In this document: positions 9,650-18,745 of the stretch, one piece after another
How positions within the stretch are numbered: the first letter of the stretch is position 1
Layout of the letters: the number at the start of each line of letters is the position of its first letter
Assembly: GCA_905479075.1 (NCBI GenBank)
Contig: CAJQLA010000008.1
Location: 62,001-126,000, forward strand
Direction: 5' to 3'
DNA from: an uncultured Gammaproteobacteria bacterium
GTDB lineage: Bacteria; Pseudomonadota; Gammaproteobacteria; Nitrosococcales; Methylophagaceae
DNA length: 64,000 nt
Position numbers and translations under genes: made by a program
Notes under the pieces: generated by a model
Seen by the model: the letters and a program-made list of their open reading frames with translations, nothing else
What the model was told of the DNA's origin: nothing
Databases searched by the model: none

Positions 9650-10168
9650 CTAGTACCAGTAAGGCCGATAGCGGTGGATCGAATACGGGTGGTAGAAATG
9701 ATGTTGATACAGATAAGGTGTGACCGTATGATTATTATAATTTCTAGGTCGCCAGCGATGAATCTCTGTTATGTCGATCACTGGCATGGATAGGCTTTTT
9801 TTATCAATTATCATTGTTCGTTCTGACTCAATGGTCCCTGAGATAGTGATGGCGGTTCCCTGCCTGTAGATAAAGGGATCAAAAAAATCCTTGCTATGAG
9901 CAATAAACCGGCCTTGGCTAGTTTTATCGATCATTGGTCTGCCGTAAGAATTCAATGGGAACTGCACAATTTCTAATATGGACTGGTTTTCTTGATTTGA
10001 AACCTTAACAATCTGTCCGCCCCAACGAATACGTTGACCTATATAAAGCTCAATAGCTGTTTGAGCCTGTTCAAATTTTAATTCTGGCACAGGTTCGGTT
10101 CGAATAGAGGTCGGTAGGGAACTACAAGCGGTTAATGTGATGAACAATAGGCTGATAAGGACTTTCAT
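9650..10168 (-). CDS. Slp-family outer-membrane lipoprotein with His/Tyr-rich tail
   Basis: A predicted lipoprotein resembling the starvation-inducible Slp family. The signal peptide MKVLISLLFITLTAC ends in an LTAC lipobox. The body holds WGGQIVKV (near 51), the N-containing central strand region and SGTIE, as in Slp proteins. The C-terminal 30 residues are unusually rich in His, Tyr and Pro. I chose ATG 10168 because GGTGAT lies just upstream; an earlier ATG at 10180 would add four residues. It is a single gene flanked by terminator-bearing repeat 3 and a 437-bp gap. The function of Slp is not well established. Confidence 0.8.
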   Translation of the reverse strand: MKVLISLLFITLTACSSLPTSIRTEPVPELKFEQAQTAIELYIGQRIRWGGQIVKVSNQENQSILEIVQFPLNSYGRPMIDKTSQGRFIAHSKDFFDPFIYRQGTAITISGTIESERTMIIDKKSLSMPVIDITEIHRWRPRNYNNHTVTPYLYQHHFYHPYSIHRYRPYWY

Positions 10169-10605
10169 GGTGATCACCATATCTTTGTGTCGCGACTCAA
10201 TTTGATATAAAGAAGACAGGGAAAGTGCTGGTTAAGTTTCAATAAAGACGATGAATGAGCTTAGTTGTGGCGCATAATTAATGAGCGTATAGAAAATGAA
10301 TAATATGCAAAATAAACTAGAAGTCGGCTTTTATAACTTTAAACTTCGATAGTCTGGCTAGTTTGATCCCTGCTCCAGATACAATATAACAAGGCCTCAA
10401 TACTGATTTTGTTTTGGGTAAAGTATTGAGCTCATCCTCATGCTCTTTATTCGTCAATTCAGTTAAAAATTTTTCACTACAAAATGAGAGCACGACCAAA
10501 ATAGATATTCTGACAAATCAATAACATTACATTTTATATGGACAATAGATGCGCTTAATTCTATTATCAGTCTTTTAAGCTATTTTCTATATGTGGGGTT
10601 AATTA
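10169..10605. other. 437-bp intergenic region without a convincing gene
   Basis: AT-rich spacer holding the divergent promoter regions of the Slp-like gene and ppk2. A 60-codon minus-strand frame at 10317-10499 has no recognisable similarity and no good start context. No strong hairpin or repeat was seen. Confidence 0.6.
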
Positions 10606-11529
10606 ATGAGTGAGAATACTGAAGATGCGTTAAATGTCTCCCTGGCACATGTTGGCACAAATTATCTTGCGCCGATAGATGAAATTAACGGTATGCCGAA
10701 AGACGCTATTTTCCCAACGGCGAATTACCCTTATAAAAGGAAGATGGCAAAAAATAAATATGAAAAAGACAAGAGACTGTTACAAATAGAGCTGGCGAAA
10801 TTCCAACACTGGGTAAAAGAAACTGGGCAAAAGTATTTGATTATCTTTGAAGGGCGTGACGCTGCTGGTAAAGGGGGGACAATTAAGCGGTTTACAGAGC
10901 ATCTAAACCCTCGTGGCGCCCCTGTTGTTGCACTGGAAAAGCCAGATGATCGTGAGCGAGGCCAGTGGTATTTTCAGCGTTATATTGAGCATTTGCCCAC
11001 TAAAGGAGAACTCGTTCTACTTGATCGTTCTTGGTATAACAGAGCAGGTGTTGAACGTGTAATGGGTTTTTGTACACCACAAGAATATTTAGAGTTTATG
11101 CGTCAAGCGCCTGAAGTTGAAAGAATGATTACACGTAGCGGCACTAAATTGATTAAATTTTGGTTTTCAATTAGCCGAAATGAACAATACCGTAGATTAC
11201 ATGCTCGTCAACATGACCCATTAAAACAATGGAAAATCAGTGAAATCGACCTTGCTTCACTCGATAAGTGGGATAATTATACTGAAGCTAAAGAGGCGAT
11301 GTTCTTCTATAGCGACACTAAAGATTCACCATGGACTGTTGTGAAGTCTGACTGTAAGAAACGTGCGCGCCTGAATGCGATAAGACATGTTTTATCTACA
11401 GCTGATTATCCAAATAAAGATCCTAAAGTGGCTTGTCCACCAGATGAGTTAATTGTAGGTTCAGCAGATACCATTTATGAGATGGGTGAGAAGCACTTGA
11501 AATTGCCACCTTTTGCTATTAAGGATTAG
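10606..11529 (+). CDS. ppk2: Polyphosphate kinase 2 (PPK2)
   Basis: Uses polyphosphate to phosphorylate nucleoside mono- or diphosphates. The 307-residue single-domain protein has Walker A GRDAAGKGGT at residues 83-92, the PRGAPVVALEKPDD lid segment, WYFQRYIEHLP near 121, and Walker B LLDRSWYNRAGVE from 138. The C-terminal SPWTVVKSDCKKRARLN block is typical. Size and motifs fit the single-domain class; whether ADP or AMP is preferred cannot be read reliably. GGGG precedes ATG by 8 bases. It is a single gene followed 222 bp later by the small Arg-rich paralogue. Confidence 0.94.
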   Translation: MSENTEDALNVSLAHVGTNYLAPIDEINGMPKDAIFPTANYPYKRKMAKNKYEKDKRLLQIELAKFQHWVKETGQKYLIIFEGRDAAGKGGTIKRFTEHLNPRGAPVVALEKPDDRERGQWYFQRYIEHLPTKGELVLLDRSWYNRAGVERVMGFCTPQEYLEFMRQAPEVERMITRSGTKLIKFWFSISRNEQYRRLHARQHDPLKQWKISEIDLASLDKWDNYTEAKEAMFFYSDTKDSPWTVVKSDCKKRARLNAIRHVLSTADYPNKDPKVACPPDELIVGSADTIYEMGEKHLKLPPFAIKD

Positions 11530-11751
11530 TAACTATATAAGTATTTATTAAGTAATATGATAGGCCCTATTTTATTCGTAATACTGGTTTTATCATTAGT
11601 CCTCAGTCTATATTCACTGATTTTTTATGTAGATACTTTGCTCTTAAATTACTATTGATGAACTAAATGTCTACCCCCCGTATGTAGTAGTGATTAACCT
11701 CCGTGTGAACTAGGATACTTGGGAAAACTGTATGGATAATCGCATACATTA

Positions 11752-11979
11752 ATGCCTAAGATTAATACACATGATTCTGAAGATGCCTCTGTTGAAAGTG
11801 ATGAGCAATACGATCTTGTTGCTCGCAGGCGTTTCGATAGACGCAATACTGAAAATACCTCAGACAGGGAAAGAAAAAATATTCACTTAAAACATCTAAA
11901 TCGAGGTCAAGGCGAAAGGCGTAGCTCAAGACCTGCTTTATTGAGTATTGATGACATGGCGAAGTTACGTAAAAAATAA
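11752..11979 (+). CDS. Small Arg-rich protein of unknown function, paralogue of the 6521-6787 gene
   Basis: A 75-residue charged protein related to the one at 6521-6787. The shared blocks are DEQYDLVARRRFDRR near residue 18, and GERR plus SRPALLSIDDMAKLRKK at the C-terminus. No known family was recognised. The ATG has no Shine-Dalgarno; an in-frame stop lies five codons upstream (11737-11739), so the start cannot move back. A GATAAT -10-like box at 11735-11740 lies 11 bases before the ATG, so the mRNA may be leaderless. The gene follows ppk2 and precedes the beta-oxidation operon. The function is unknown; conserved basic clusters suggest nucleic-acid or phosphate contact, which is inference. 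Confidence 0.7.
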   Translation: MPKINTHDSEDASVESDEQYDLVARRRFDRRNTENTSDRERKNIHLKHLNRGQGERRSSRPALLSIDDMAKLRKK

Positions 11980-12198
11980 ATCAGCCTACTTTCAGTTTCA
12001 GTTTTCCCCCGCACAGACAGGCGCGTTGGTAGTAGGACATTCTATCTACTTGTTCTTGTTAGCAGCACTTATACAACCTTTTGTAGTAAAATTTTAAATA
12101 GACCATAAACGATCTTTTTATCAGTTTGTAACTTTTTTATTGGTTACGAGGTCTAAATAAAAACGAGATCTGTTAGATCTTTGTACAAGGAGAGCGGC

Positions 12199-13059
12199 AT
12201 GTTTTCTTTGGGGAAATGGATAACTCAACGATTCACAGATTGGTTGACATATGAGCCCGAGCGTTCGGATAAAACGCCTTGTTTAACCAATTATGAGCGA
12301 CTGTGTGATGAAATTCGTCCTGGTGATATCATTCTGGTAGAGGGACGTAGCCGTGTCAGTAATATCATTAAGCTTATTACGCAAAGCCCATGGACACATT
12401 CAGTACTTTATCTTGGCAATTATCATGATTTAAACATGGTGGGCTTGGCCCCAGCATCCATAAGTAAGTATGCACTCACTCCACACACAAGATTAGTAAT
12501 AGAGGCTTTGCTTGGAGAGGGAACTATTGTTTCGACACTGAACAAGTATAGATATGAGCATCTACGTATTTGTCGACCTAGAAGTATTACTATTCGTGAT
12601 AGAAATAAAGTCATCCAGCACACGATAAGGAAGATTGGCCATCAATATGATATTAGGCAATTAGCCGATTTAGCCCGTTTTTTATTACCTTATAGCTTGA
12701 TTCCAAGACGATGGCGTTCAAGTTTGTTCCGCTACCATGCGGGTGATTCCACCAAAACAATTTGTTCGTCTATGCTGGCAGAGGCCTTTATCTCGGTAAA
12801 TTATCCTGTATTACCTGTCATTGAACATACTGATCAAGGCTTACGTTTTTATAAGCGAAATACCAAGTTATTTGTGCCTAAAGATTTTGACTACTCGCCT
12901 TATTTCGACATCATTAAATACCCCTTTATTGGGCTTGATGAGGTTGCAGCTTATCGTTCACTGCCATGGGATGAGGAGGGCTATGTGTGTAATGAAGAAG
13001 GCGATTGTTCGATTCCATTAACGAAGGAAAATGATGAGGAAGAGTTAAGCCCTCAATAA
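12199..13059 (+). CDS. YiiX/YaeF-like circularly permuted papain-fold (NlpC/P60) protein
   Basis: A 286-residue predicted cysteine hydrolase of the permuted NlpC/P60 superfamily. RPGDIILVEGRSR (near 40) and SPWTHSVLYLG with His67 precede the catalytic-like Cys189 in TICSSMLAEAF. The His-before-Cys order defines the permuted group, whose members often act on lipids or amide bonds. The C-terminal 25 residues are acidic. AAGGAGAG sits 5 bases before ATG 12199, which settles the start. It ends 10 bp before fadE, so it looks like the first gene of the beta-oxidation operon. No signal peptide is evident. The substrate is unknown. Confidence 0.85.
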   Translation: MFSLGKWITQRFTDWLTYEPERSDKTPCLTNYERLCDEIRPGDIILVEGRSRVSNIIKLITQSPWTHSVLYLGNYHDLNMVGLAPASISKYALTPHTRLVIEALLGEGTIVSTLNKYRYEHLRICRPRSITIRDRNKVIQHTIRKIGHQYDIRQLADLARFLLPYSLIPRRWRSSLFRYHAGDSTKTICSSMLAEAFISVNYPVLPVIEHTDQGLRFYKRNTKLFVPKDFDYSPYFDIIKYPFIGLDEVAAYRSLPWDEEGYVCNEEGDCSIPLTKENDEEELSPQ

Positions 13060-13069
13060 GGAGGTTGAT

Positions 13070-15391
13070 ATGAAACAATTATGGTTCATTCCTCTGCTAG
13101 TCATTATAGCTCTGGCACTGCTATTTTCTGGTCGTTTATTGGTTGCTTTTGTCGTCTTTTTTATAGGTGTAACGCCATTTTTGATCAAGCAATGGCGAAG
13201 GGCTTACATCATTACACCACTGTTAAATGCATTTCGAAAAGTGCTGCCGACAATGTCAGCAACAGAACGCGAAGCACTTGAATCAGGCAGTGTCTGGTGG
13301 GATGGCGAACTTTTTAGTGGTAAGCCGAACTGGTATCAACTCTTAAACTCGGCGATGTACCAGTTAAGCGAAGAAGAACAAGCCTTCTTAGATGGGCCGA
13401 CAGAACAGTTATGTCAACAACTTGATGATTGGAAGATTAGCCATGAGCATCGTGATTTGCCACCCGAAATTTGGAAGTACCTAAAACAAAATGGATTTTT
13501 TGGACTTATTATTCCAACAGAATATGGTGGCTTAGGCTTTTCAGCAGTTGCACATTCACAGATGGTGATGAAAGTGGCTAGCCGTAGTGTGACTGCGGCA
13601 GTCACAGTGATGGTACCAAATTCACTAGGGCCTGCAGAATTGTTATTACATTATGGGACGCAGCAGCAGAAAGACTATTATTTGCCAAGATTAGCAAAAG
13701 GCGAAGAAATACCCTGCTTTGCTCTAACAGGACCAGAAGCAGGTAGTGACGCCAGTAATTTGCCAGATACAGGTATTGTTTGTAAGGGTGAATTTAATGG
13801 CGAACAGACCATAGGGATATTGCTCAATTGGGAGAAAAGATATATCACCTTAGGACCTATTGCCACTTTACTTGGCTTGGCTTTTCATCTCTACGATCCA
13901 GAGTATTTAATAGGTGACACTGAAGATATTGGTATCACCTTGGCGTTGATCCAAACTGATACAAAAGGGGTTAATATTGGTAAACGTCATTGGCCGATGA
14001 CAATGGCGTTCCAAAACGGCCCGAACTGGGGCAAAGATGTTTTTATTCCTCTTGATTGGATAATTGGTGGTGTTGATCAGGTTGGCAACGGCTGGCGGAT
14101 GTTAATGGAGTCACTGGCCGCAGGACGTTCGATATCTTTGCCTGCACTGAGTGCGGGTGCGTCGAAGTTAGCTTGTCAAACCAGTAGTGCCTATACTCGG
14201 ATCCGTGAACAATTCCATCTTCCGCTTAGCCGTTTTGAAGGCATTAAAGATGTGATAGGAAGGATGGCTTCACTAACTTATATGATCGATGCTACGCGTA
14301 TTACAACAGCACAGGCTGTTGCTAGTGGCGAACGACCTGCTGTACTGTCTGCGATTTCAAAATATCATCTTACCGAAACCATGCGTCAGATTGTTAACGA
14401 TGCAATGGATGTTCATGGTGGGAAAGGCATCAGCGTTGGGCCACGTAATGTTTTGGCAAATGCGTATCAAGCTATTCCAATCAGTATTACGGTAGAAGGC
14501 GCTAATATCCTTACTCGTAATTTGATCATCTTTGGACAAGGATCAATACGGGCTCACCCTTATGTCATGAAGGAAATAGCATGCCTCGAAATTGAAGATG
14601 AGCAGCAGGCTCTTGCTGAATTTGATCGATTAATTTGTCGACACACCTGTTACAGCTTGAGCAATATTGCAAGAAGCTTTTTCTTGGGATTAAGTAAAGG
14701 CCGCTTAAGTGCCGCACCAGAATCCACGTTAAAAAATTATTATCAGCAGTTAAATCATCTCAGCGCGGCTCTGACCGTAGCGACAGATTTTAGCTTAGCG
14801 GTATTAGGCGGCAGCTTAAAACGTAAAGAGTCTTTGTCTGCAAGGCTGGGTGATGTGCTGAGTCAGCTTTATTTGGCGAGTTGCACATTGAGGCATTTTG
14901 AACATACTGATGATCGGGACGACCGCCCACTTGCAGAATGGGCATGTAAGTATACGATAGTTCAAGCACAGTGTGCGTTAATCGGCATCATCAACAATTT
15001 CCCAAATCGGTTTATAGGCCTTGTACTGAGATTGATTATTTTTCCATTAGGTCCTCGTTACAAAGAGGCTGATGATCAGTTAACGCATCAAATTGCTGAC
15101 TTAGTGACGCAAGATAATGGATTGCGTGATCGGTTGATAAGCGGGGTTTTTCAGCCAACAGAGCAAGGCGAAGTTTTAGGACAATTGGAGCATGCTTTCT
15201 CGTGTTGTATTGCAGCACATCCTATTGAAAGAAAGCTTAAAGAGGCAGATTACGATTCTGCAGAATCTGCAGTAGAAGTTGGTTATATTAATGATGACGA
15301 ATACCAATTACTTATCGAGGCTCGACATGCACGTAGACAAGTGATTGAGGTTGATTATTTTACAGCAGAACTTAAGGAGGATGTCTCATGA
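13070..15391 (+). CDS. fadE: Acyl-CoA dehydrogenase, FadE type
   Basis: FAD enzyme for the first oxidation of fatty acyl-CoA to trans-2-enoyl-CoA, passing electrons towards the quinone pool. The 773 residues match the large FadE subfamily (814 in E. coli). Residues 4-40 form hydrophobic membrane segments. The dehydrogenase core shows FGLIIPTEYGGLG near 144, CFALTGPEAGSDA near 216 and DVHGGKGISVGP. The C-terminal third is the DUF1974 domain special to FadE. AAGGAGG precedes ATG. It overlaps the next gene by ATGA, so the order FadE, thiolase, hydratase/dehydrogenase, ligase is one operon. Confidence 0.96.
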   Translation: MKQLWFIPLLVIIALALLFSGRLLVAFVVFFIGVTPFLIKQWRRAYIITPLLNAFRKVLPTMSATEREALESGSVWWDGELFSGKPNWYQLLNSAMYQLSEEEQAFLDGPTEQLCQQLDDWKISHEHRDLPPEIWKYLKQNGFFGLIIPTEYGGLGFSAVAHSQMVMKVASRSVTAAVTVMVPNSLGPAELLLHYGTQQQKDYYLPRLAKGEEIPCFALTGPEAGSDASNLPDTGIVCKGEFNGEQTIGILLNWEKRYITLGPIATLLGLAFHLYDPEYLIGDTEDIGITLALIQTDTKGVNIGKRHWPMTMAFQNGPNWGKDVFIPLDWIIGGVDQVGNGWRMLMESLAAGRSISLPALSAGASKLACQTSSAYTRIREQFHLPLSRFEGIKDVIGRMASLTYMIDATRITTAQAVASGERPAVLSAISKYHLTETMRQIVNDAMDVHGGKGISVGPRNVLANAYQAIPISITVEGANILTRNLIIFGQGSIRAHPYVMKEIACLEIEDEQQALAEFDRLICRHTCYSLSNIARSFFLGLSKGRLSAAPESTLKNYYQQLNHLSAALTVATDFSLAVLGGSLKRKESLSARLGDVLSQLYLASCTLRHFEHTDDRDDRPLAEWACKYTIVQAQCALIGIINNFPNRFIGLVLRLIIFPLGPRYKEADDQLTHQIADLVTQDNGLRDRLISGVFQPTEQGEVLGQLEHAFSCCIAAHPIERKLKEADYDSAESAVEVGYINDDEYQLLIEARHARRQVIEVDYFTAELKEDVS

Positions 15392-16701
15392 ATATGCATT
15401 CAACACGTCCTGCCTATCAAAATAGAAAGGTCTATATTGTCGATGGCAATCGTACACCTTTCTTAAAAGCAATGGGCAAACCTGGACCACTGTCTAGCAG
15501 TGATCTTGCCGTTAATAGTGGGCGATCGTTATTGCAACAATATGCATTTTCTCCCAAAGATCTAGATGAAGTGATTTTTGGCTGTGTTATGCCTCGTCCA
15601 GATGAAGTCAATATTGCTCGTATTATCTCATTGCGCCTCGGTTGTGGAGACAAAGTGCCTGCCTGGACTGTACAAAGAAACTGCGCTTCTGGTATGCAAG
15701 CCTTAGATTGTGCCGCAACAAACATTAGTACAGGTCGAAGTGATTTGATTTTGGCTGGTGGTTGTGAGGCGATGAGTCATGCTCCCGTGTTATTTAGAAC
15801 TGAAATGGTGGCGTGGTTGAGTAAGTGGAATAAGGCAAAAAATATCAAGGATAAACTACGGACATTGTGGACATTACGGCCAACATTTTTTATGCCTATT
15901 TTTGGTTTGTTAAAAGGTCTGACTGACCCAGTAGTTAACCTTTCAATGGGGCAAACAGCCGAAGTACTCGCTTATCATTTTAATATTACGCGTGAACAAA
16001 TGGATGAGTTTGCTTTGATGAGTCATGAAAAATTAGCCGCTGCCTTAACGCATGGCCGATTATCTGAAATTGCCCCAATCATAAGTGATGATGGCTTTAT
16101 CTTTGAACAAGACAATGGCTTAAGAATGGACAGTTCAATAGAACAGCTTGGCAGGCTTAAAGCAGTTTTTGATAAAGAAGGACTGGTCACTGCTGGTAAT
16201 AGTGCTCAAGTAACCGATGGTGCTGCCTGTTTGTTGTTGGCATCAGAGGAAGCAATTGAAAAATATAAACTACCTGTTTTGGGTGAGCTTGTTGATAGCC
16301 AATGGGCGGGACTGGATCCTGCCAAAATGGGTTTAGGGCCAGTTTTTGCGAGCACACCATTGCTACAGCGACAAAATTTATCCATTAATGATGTTGATTA
16401 TTGGGAAATCAATGAAGCTTTTGCTGCTCAAGTTCTAGCCTGTCTTATTGCTTGGCAGGATGATAAGTTTTGCCAAGATGAATTAGGTTTAGACGGTGCA
16501 TTCGGTACTATTGATGAGTCACGCCTGAATGTGGATGGCGGCGCGATTGCTTTAGGTCACCCTGTGGGTGCAACAGGGGCGAGAATAGTTTTACATTTAC
16601 TCAAAGTATTAGAACGAAATAATGCTAACAAAGGGGTCGCTACACTTTGCATCGGCGGTGGGCAGGGTGGTGCCATGCTCATTTCTAGGGTAGGGGTATG
16701 A
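15388..16701 (+). CDS. fadI: Acetyl-CoA C-acyltransferase (FadI-type thiolase)
   Basis: Beta-ketothiolase that cleaves 3-ketoacyl-CoA to acetyl-CoA and a shortened acyl-CoA. The 437 residues match FadI (436 in E. coli) rather than FadA (about 390). The nucleophile is Cys99 in QRNCASGMQA. NEAFAAQ carries the catalytic His-pocket equivalent, and GGAIALGHPVGATG then CIGGGQGGAM complete the C-terminal active site. It overlaps fadE by 4 bases and ends 4 bases before the hydratase/dehydrogenase gene. The FadI/FadJ pairing supports a multienzyme complex. Confidence 0.93.
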   Translation: MNMHSTRPAYQNRKVYIVDGNRTPFLKAMGKPGPLSSSDLAVNSGRSLLQQYAFSPKDLDEVIFGCVMPRPDEVNIARIISLRLGCGDKVPAWTVQRNCASGMQALDCAATNISTGRSDLILAGGCEAMSHAPVLFRTEMVAWLSKWNKAKNIKDKLRTLWTLRPTFFMPIFGLLKGLTDPVVNLSMGQTAEVLAYHFNITREQMDEFALMSHEKLAAALTHGRLSEIAPIISDDGFIFEQDNGLRMDSSIEQLGRLKAVFDKEGLVTAGNSAQVTDGAACLLLASEEAIEKYKLPVLGELVDSQWAGLDPAKMGLGPVFASTPLLQRQNLSINDVDYWEINEAFAAQVLACLIAWQDDKFCQDELGLDGAFGTIDESRLNVDGGAIALGHPVGATGARIVLHLLKVLERNNANKGVATLCIGGGQGGAMLISRVGV

Positions 16702-16705
16702 CTAT

Positions 16706-18745
16706 ATGATGAATCATCTTCATAAAACCATCTGGCATAAGTCTATCGATCAAGACAATATTGTTTGTTTAAGCCTTGATGTGCCTGATAGTAAGGCCAA
16801 TATTATCACCTCTGAGGTGATTGAAGCGCTATCAACAGAGTTAGATATAGTGGCTAGTTCATCGCCGCGCGGCGTGATTATCTGTTCAGCCAAAGAAAAT
16901 GGTTTTATTGCTGGCGCTGATATCAAGACATTTGCACAACAGCATTCTATTGATGACACTTTTTCCGCTATAAAGCAGGTGCATGAAGTGTTTAATCGTT
17001 TGGAAAGTTTAGCTTGTCCAACAGTGGCGATTATTCATGGTTTTTGCCTTGGCGGTGGTATGGAGCTGGCTTTAGCATGTCGCTATCGGTTAGCAGACGA
17101 TGATCCATCAACACGTGTTGGTTTGCCAGAAGTTAAGTTAGGTATCCATCCTGGCTACGGTGGCAGTGTTCGTCTTATAGAACAAATAGGTGTTATTCCG
17201 GCAATGACCTTGATGTTATCAGGCCAAATTTTATCAGCAAAGGCTGCACAAAAAATGGCTGTGGTCGATCAAAGTGTGCCACATAGATACCTGCAAAAAA
17301 CAGCTAGGGAGTTGATTCTACAACAACCTCCTAAACAACAAGCTTCACGTTTTCAACGTTTATTATCTTTAAAAGTGGTTAGGCCCATAGTCGCTGCTGT
17401 GTTACGTAAAAAAACAGCTGATAAGGTGAAAGAAAAACATTATCCAAGCCCTTTTGCCTTAATTAATCTATGGCATCATCAGCCAAAAGATCGTCATGAT
17501 TTTTTAACGACTGAAGCCCTTTCCGTTGCCAAGTTAATTCAAACAGACACCGCGCAAAACCTAGTTCGATTGTTCTTTCTCCAGGAAAGACTCAAATCCT
17601 TTGCAAAACAATCAGAATTTCATGCCCAATCTATTCATGTGATTGGTGCTGGCATTATGGGGGGTGATATTGCTGCTTGGTGTGCTTTGCGAGGCTTACG
17701 AGTTACTTTGCAGGATCAGTCTGCGGAACGTATAGCACCAGCTATAGATAGAGCTCATAATTTATTTAAGCGTCAATTAAAAACAACACATGCTGTCCGT
17801 TCTGCTATGGACCGTTTATCGCCAGATGTTTCTGGAATGGGGATAAGTAAGGCCGATGTTGTGATTGAGGCTATATTTGAAAACTTAGATGCTAAGCAAA
17901 ACTTACTTAAACAAATAGAGCCACAGCTCCAAACGCATACAATATTGGCGACAAATACATCGAGCATTTCTCTCGAATCGCTAGCAAGTTGTTTGCAACA
18001 GGCTCAACGTCTTGTTGGCCTGCATTTTTTTAATCCAGTCGCCAAAATGCAACTCATCGAAATTGTGTCGAGCGATGAGACTGATCAAAATTATGCAATG
18101 CAAGCAGCCACATTTGCTCGTCAAATTGGTCGTTTACCCTTACCAGTCAAAAGCGCTCCCGGATTTCTAGTTAATCGTATATTGATGCCCTATTTGCTCG
18201 AAGCAGTAAGCATGGTTGCTGAAAACATTGCTATAGACACAATTGACCGAGTAGCAACAGATTTTGGCATGCCTATGGGACCGATTGAATTAGCGGATGC
18301 GGTTGGCCTAGACATTTGTTTGTCAGTAGCAACGATGTTGGCGCCGGAATTGGGACTTGAAATACCAACAAAACTTGAAAGCCTAGTTGCAGAAGGCTGT
18401 TTAGGGCGAAAAAGCGGGCAAGGCTTTTATTTGTACAAAGAGGGGAAAAAACAAGCTGCACACACCCTTGTTCACATTGGGATTGATCGTAAGTTGATAG
18501 AGCAGCGTTTGATGCTGAGGCTGATTAATGAATGTGTTTGTTGCTTGAGTGAAGGCATTGTCGATGATGCCGATCTGATTGATGCCGGTATGGTCTTTGG
18601 TACAGGTTTCGCGCCATTTAAAGGCGGGCCAATGTCATATCTTAACCAACAAGGAGTGCAGGCAATTATCAAGCAACTTGAACAATTAAGTTCAAGTATA
18701 GATAGTCGGTTTACACCAAAAACAGGATGGGAGGACTTATTATGA
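16706..18745 (+). CDS. fadJ: Enoyl-CoA hydratase / 3-hydroxyacyl-CoA dehydrogenase (FadJ/FadB type)
   Basis: Alpha subunit of the fatty-acid oxidation complex. The N-terminal crotonase domain (about 1-190) has GFIAGADIKTF with the oxyanion loop, CLGGGMELALACR with Glu120 and LPEVKLGIHPG with Glu142. The second domain begins near residue 310 with the NAD-binding HVIGAGIMGGDIA, then VGLHFFNPVAKMQLIEIV and two C-terminal HCDH repeats (FLVNRI, GTGFAPFKGGP). The 679 residues are a little short of E. coli FadJ (714). Two ATG codons stand in tandem (16706, 16709). It is placed after fadI, favouring the FadJ label; FadB is the alternative. Overlaps the next gene by ATGA. Confidence 0.92.
   Translation: MMNHLHKTIWHKSIDQDNIVCLSLDVPDSKANIITSEVIEALSTELDIVASSSPRGVIICSAKENGFIAGADIKTFAQQHSIDDTFSAIKQVHEVFNRLESLACPTVAIIHGFCLGGGMELALACRYRLADDDPSTRVGLPEVKLGIHPGYGGSVRLIEQIGVIPAMTLMLSGQILSAKAAQKMAVVDQSVPHRYLQKTARELILQQPPKQQASRFQRLLSLKVVRPIVAAVLRKKTADKVKEKHYPSPFALINLWHHQPKDRHDFLTTEALSVAKLIQTDTAQNLVRLFFLQERLKSFAKQSEFHAQSIHVIGAGIMGGDIAAWCALRGLRVTLQDQSAERIAPAIDRAHNLFKRQLKTTHAVRSAMDRLSPDVSGMGISKADVVIEAIFENLDAKQNLLKQIEPQLQTHTILATNTSSISLESLASCLQQAQRLVGLHFFNPVAKMQLIEIVSSDETDQNYAMQAATFARQIGRLPLPVKSAPGFLVNRILMPYLLEAVSMVAENIAIDTIDRVATDFGMPMGPIELADAVGLDICLSVATMLAPELGLEIPTKLESLVAEGCLGRKSGQGFYLYKEGKKQAAHTLVHIGIDRKLIEQRLMLRLINECVCCLSEGIVDDADLIDAGMVFGTGFAPFKGGPMSYLNQQGVQAIIKQLEQLSSSIDSRFTPKTGWEDLL

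Noticed and set aside
10317..10499. 60-codon minus-strand frame in the gap between the Slp-like gene and ppk2
   Set aside because: No similarity to any protein I know, no ribosome binding site, and composition not protein-like.
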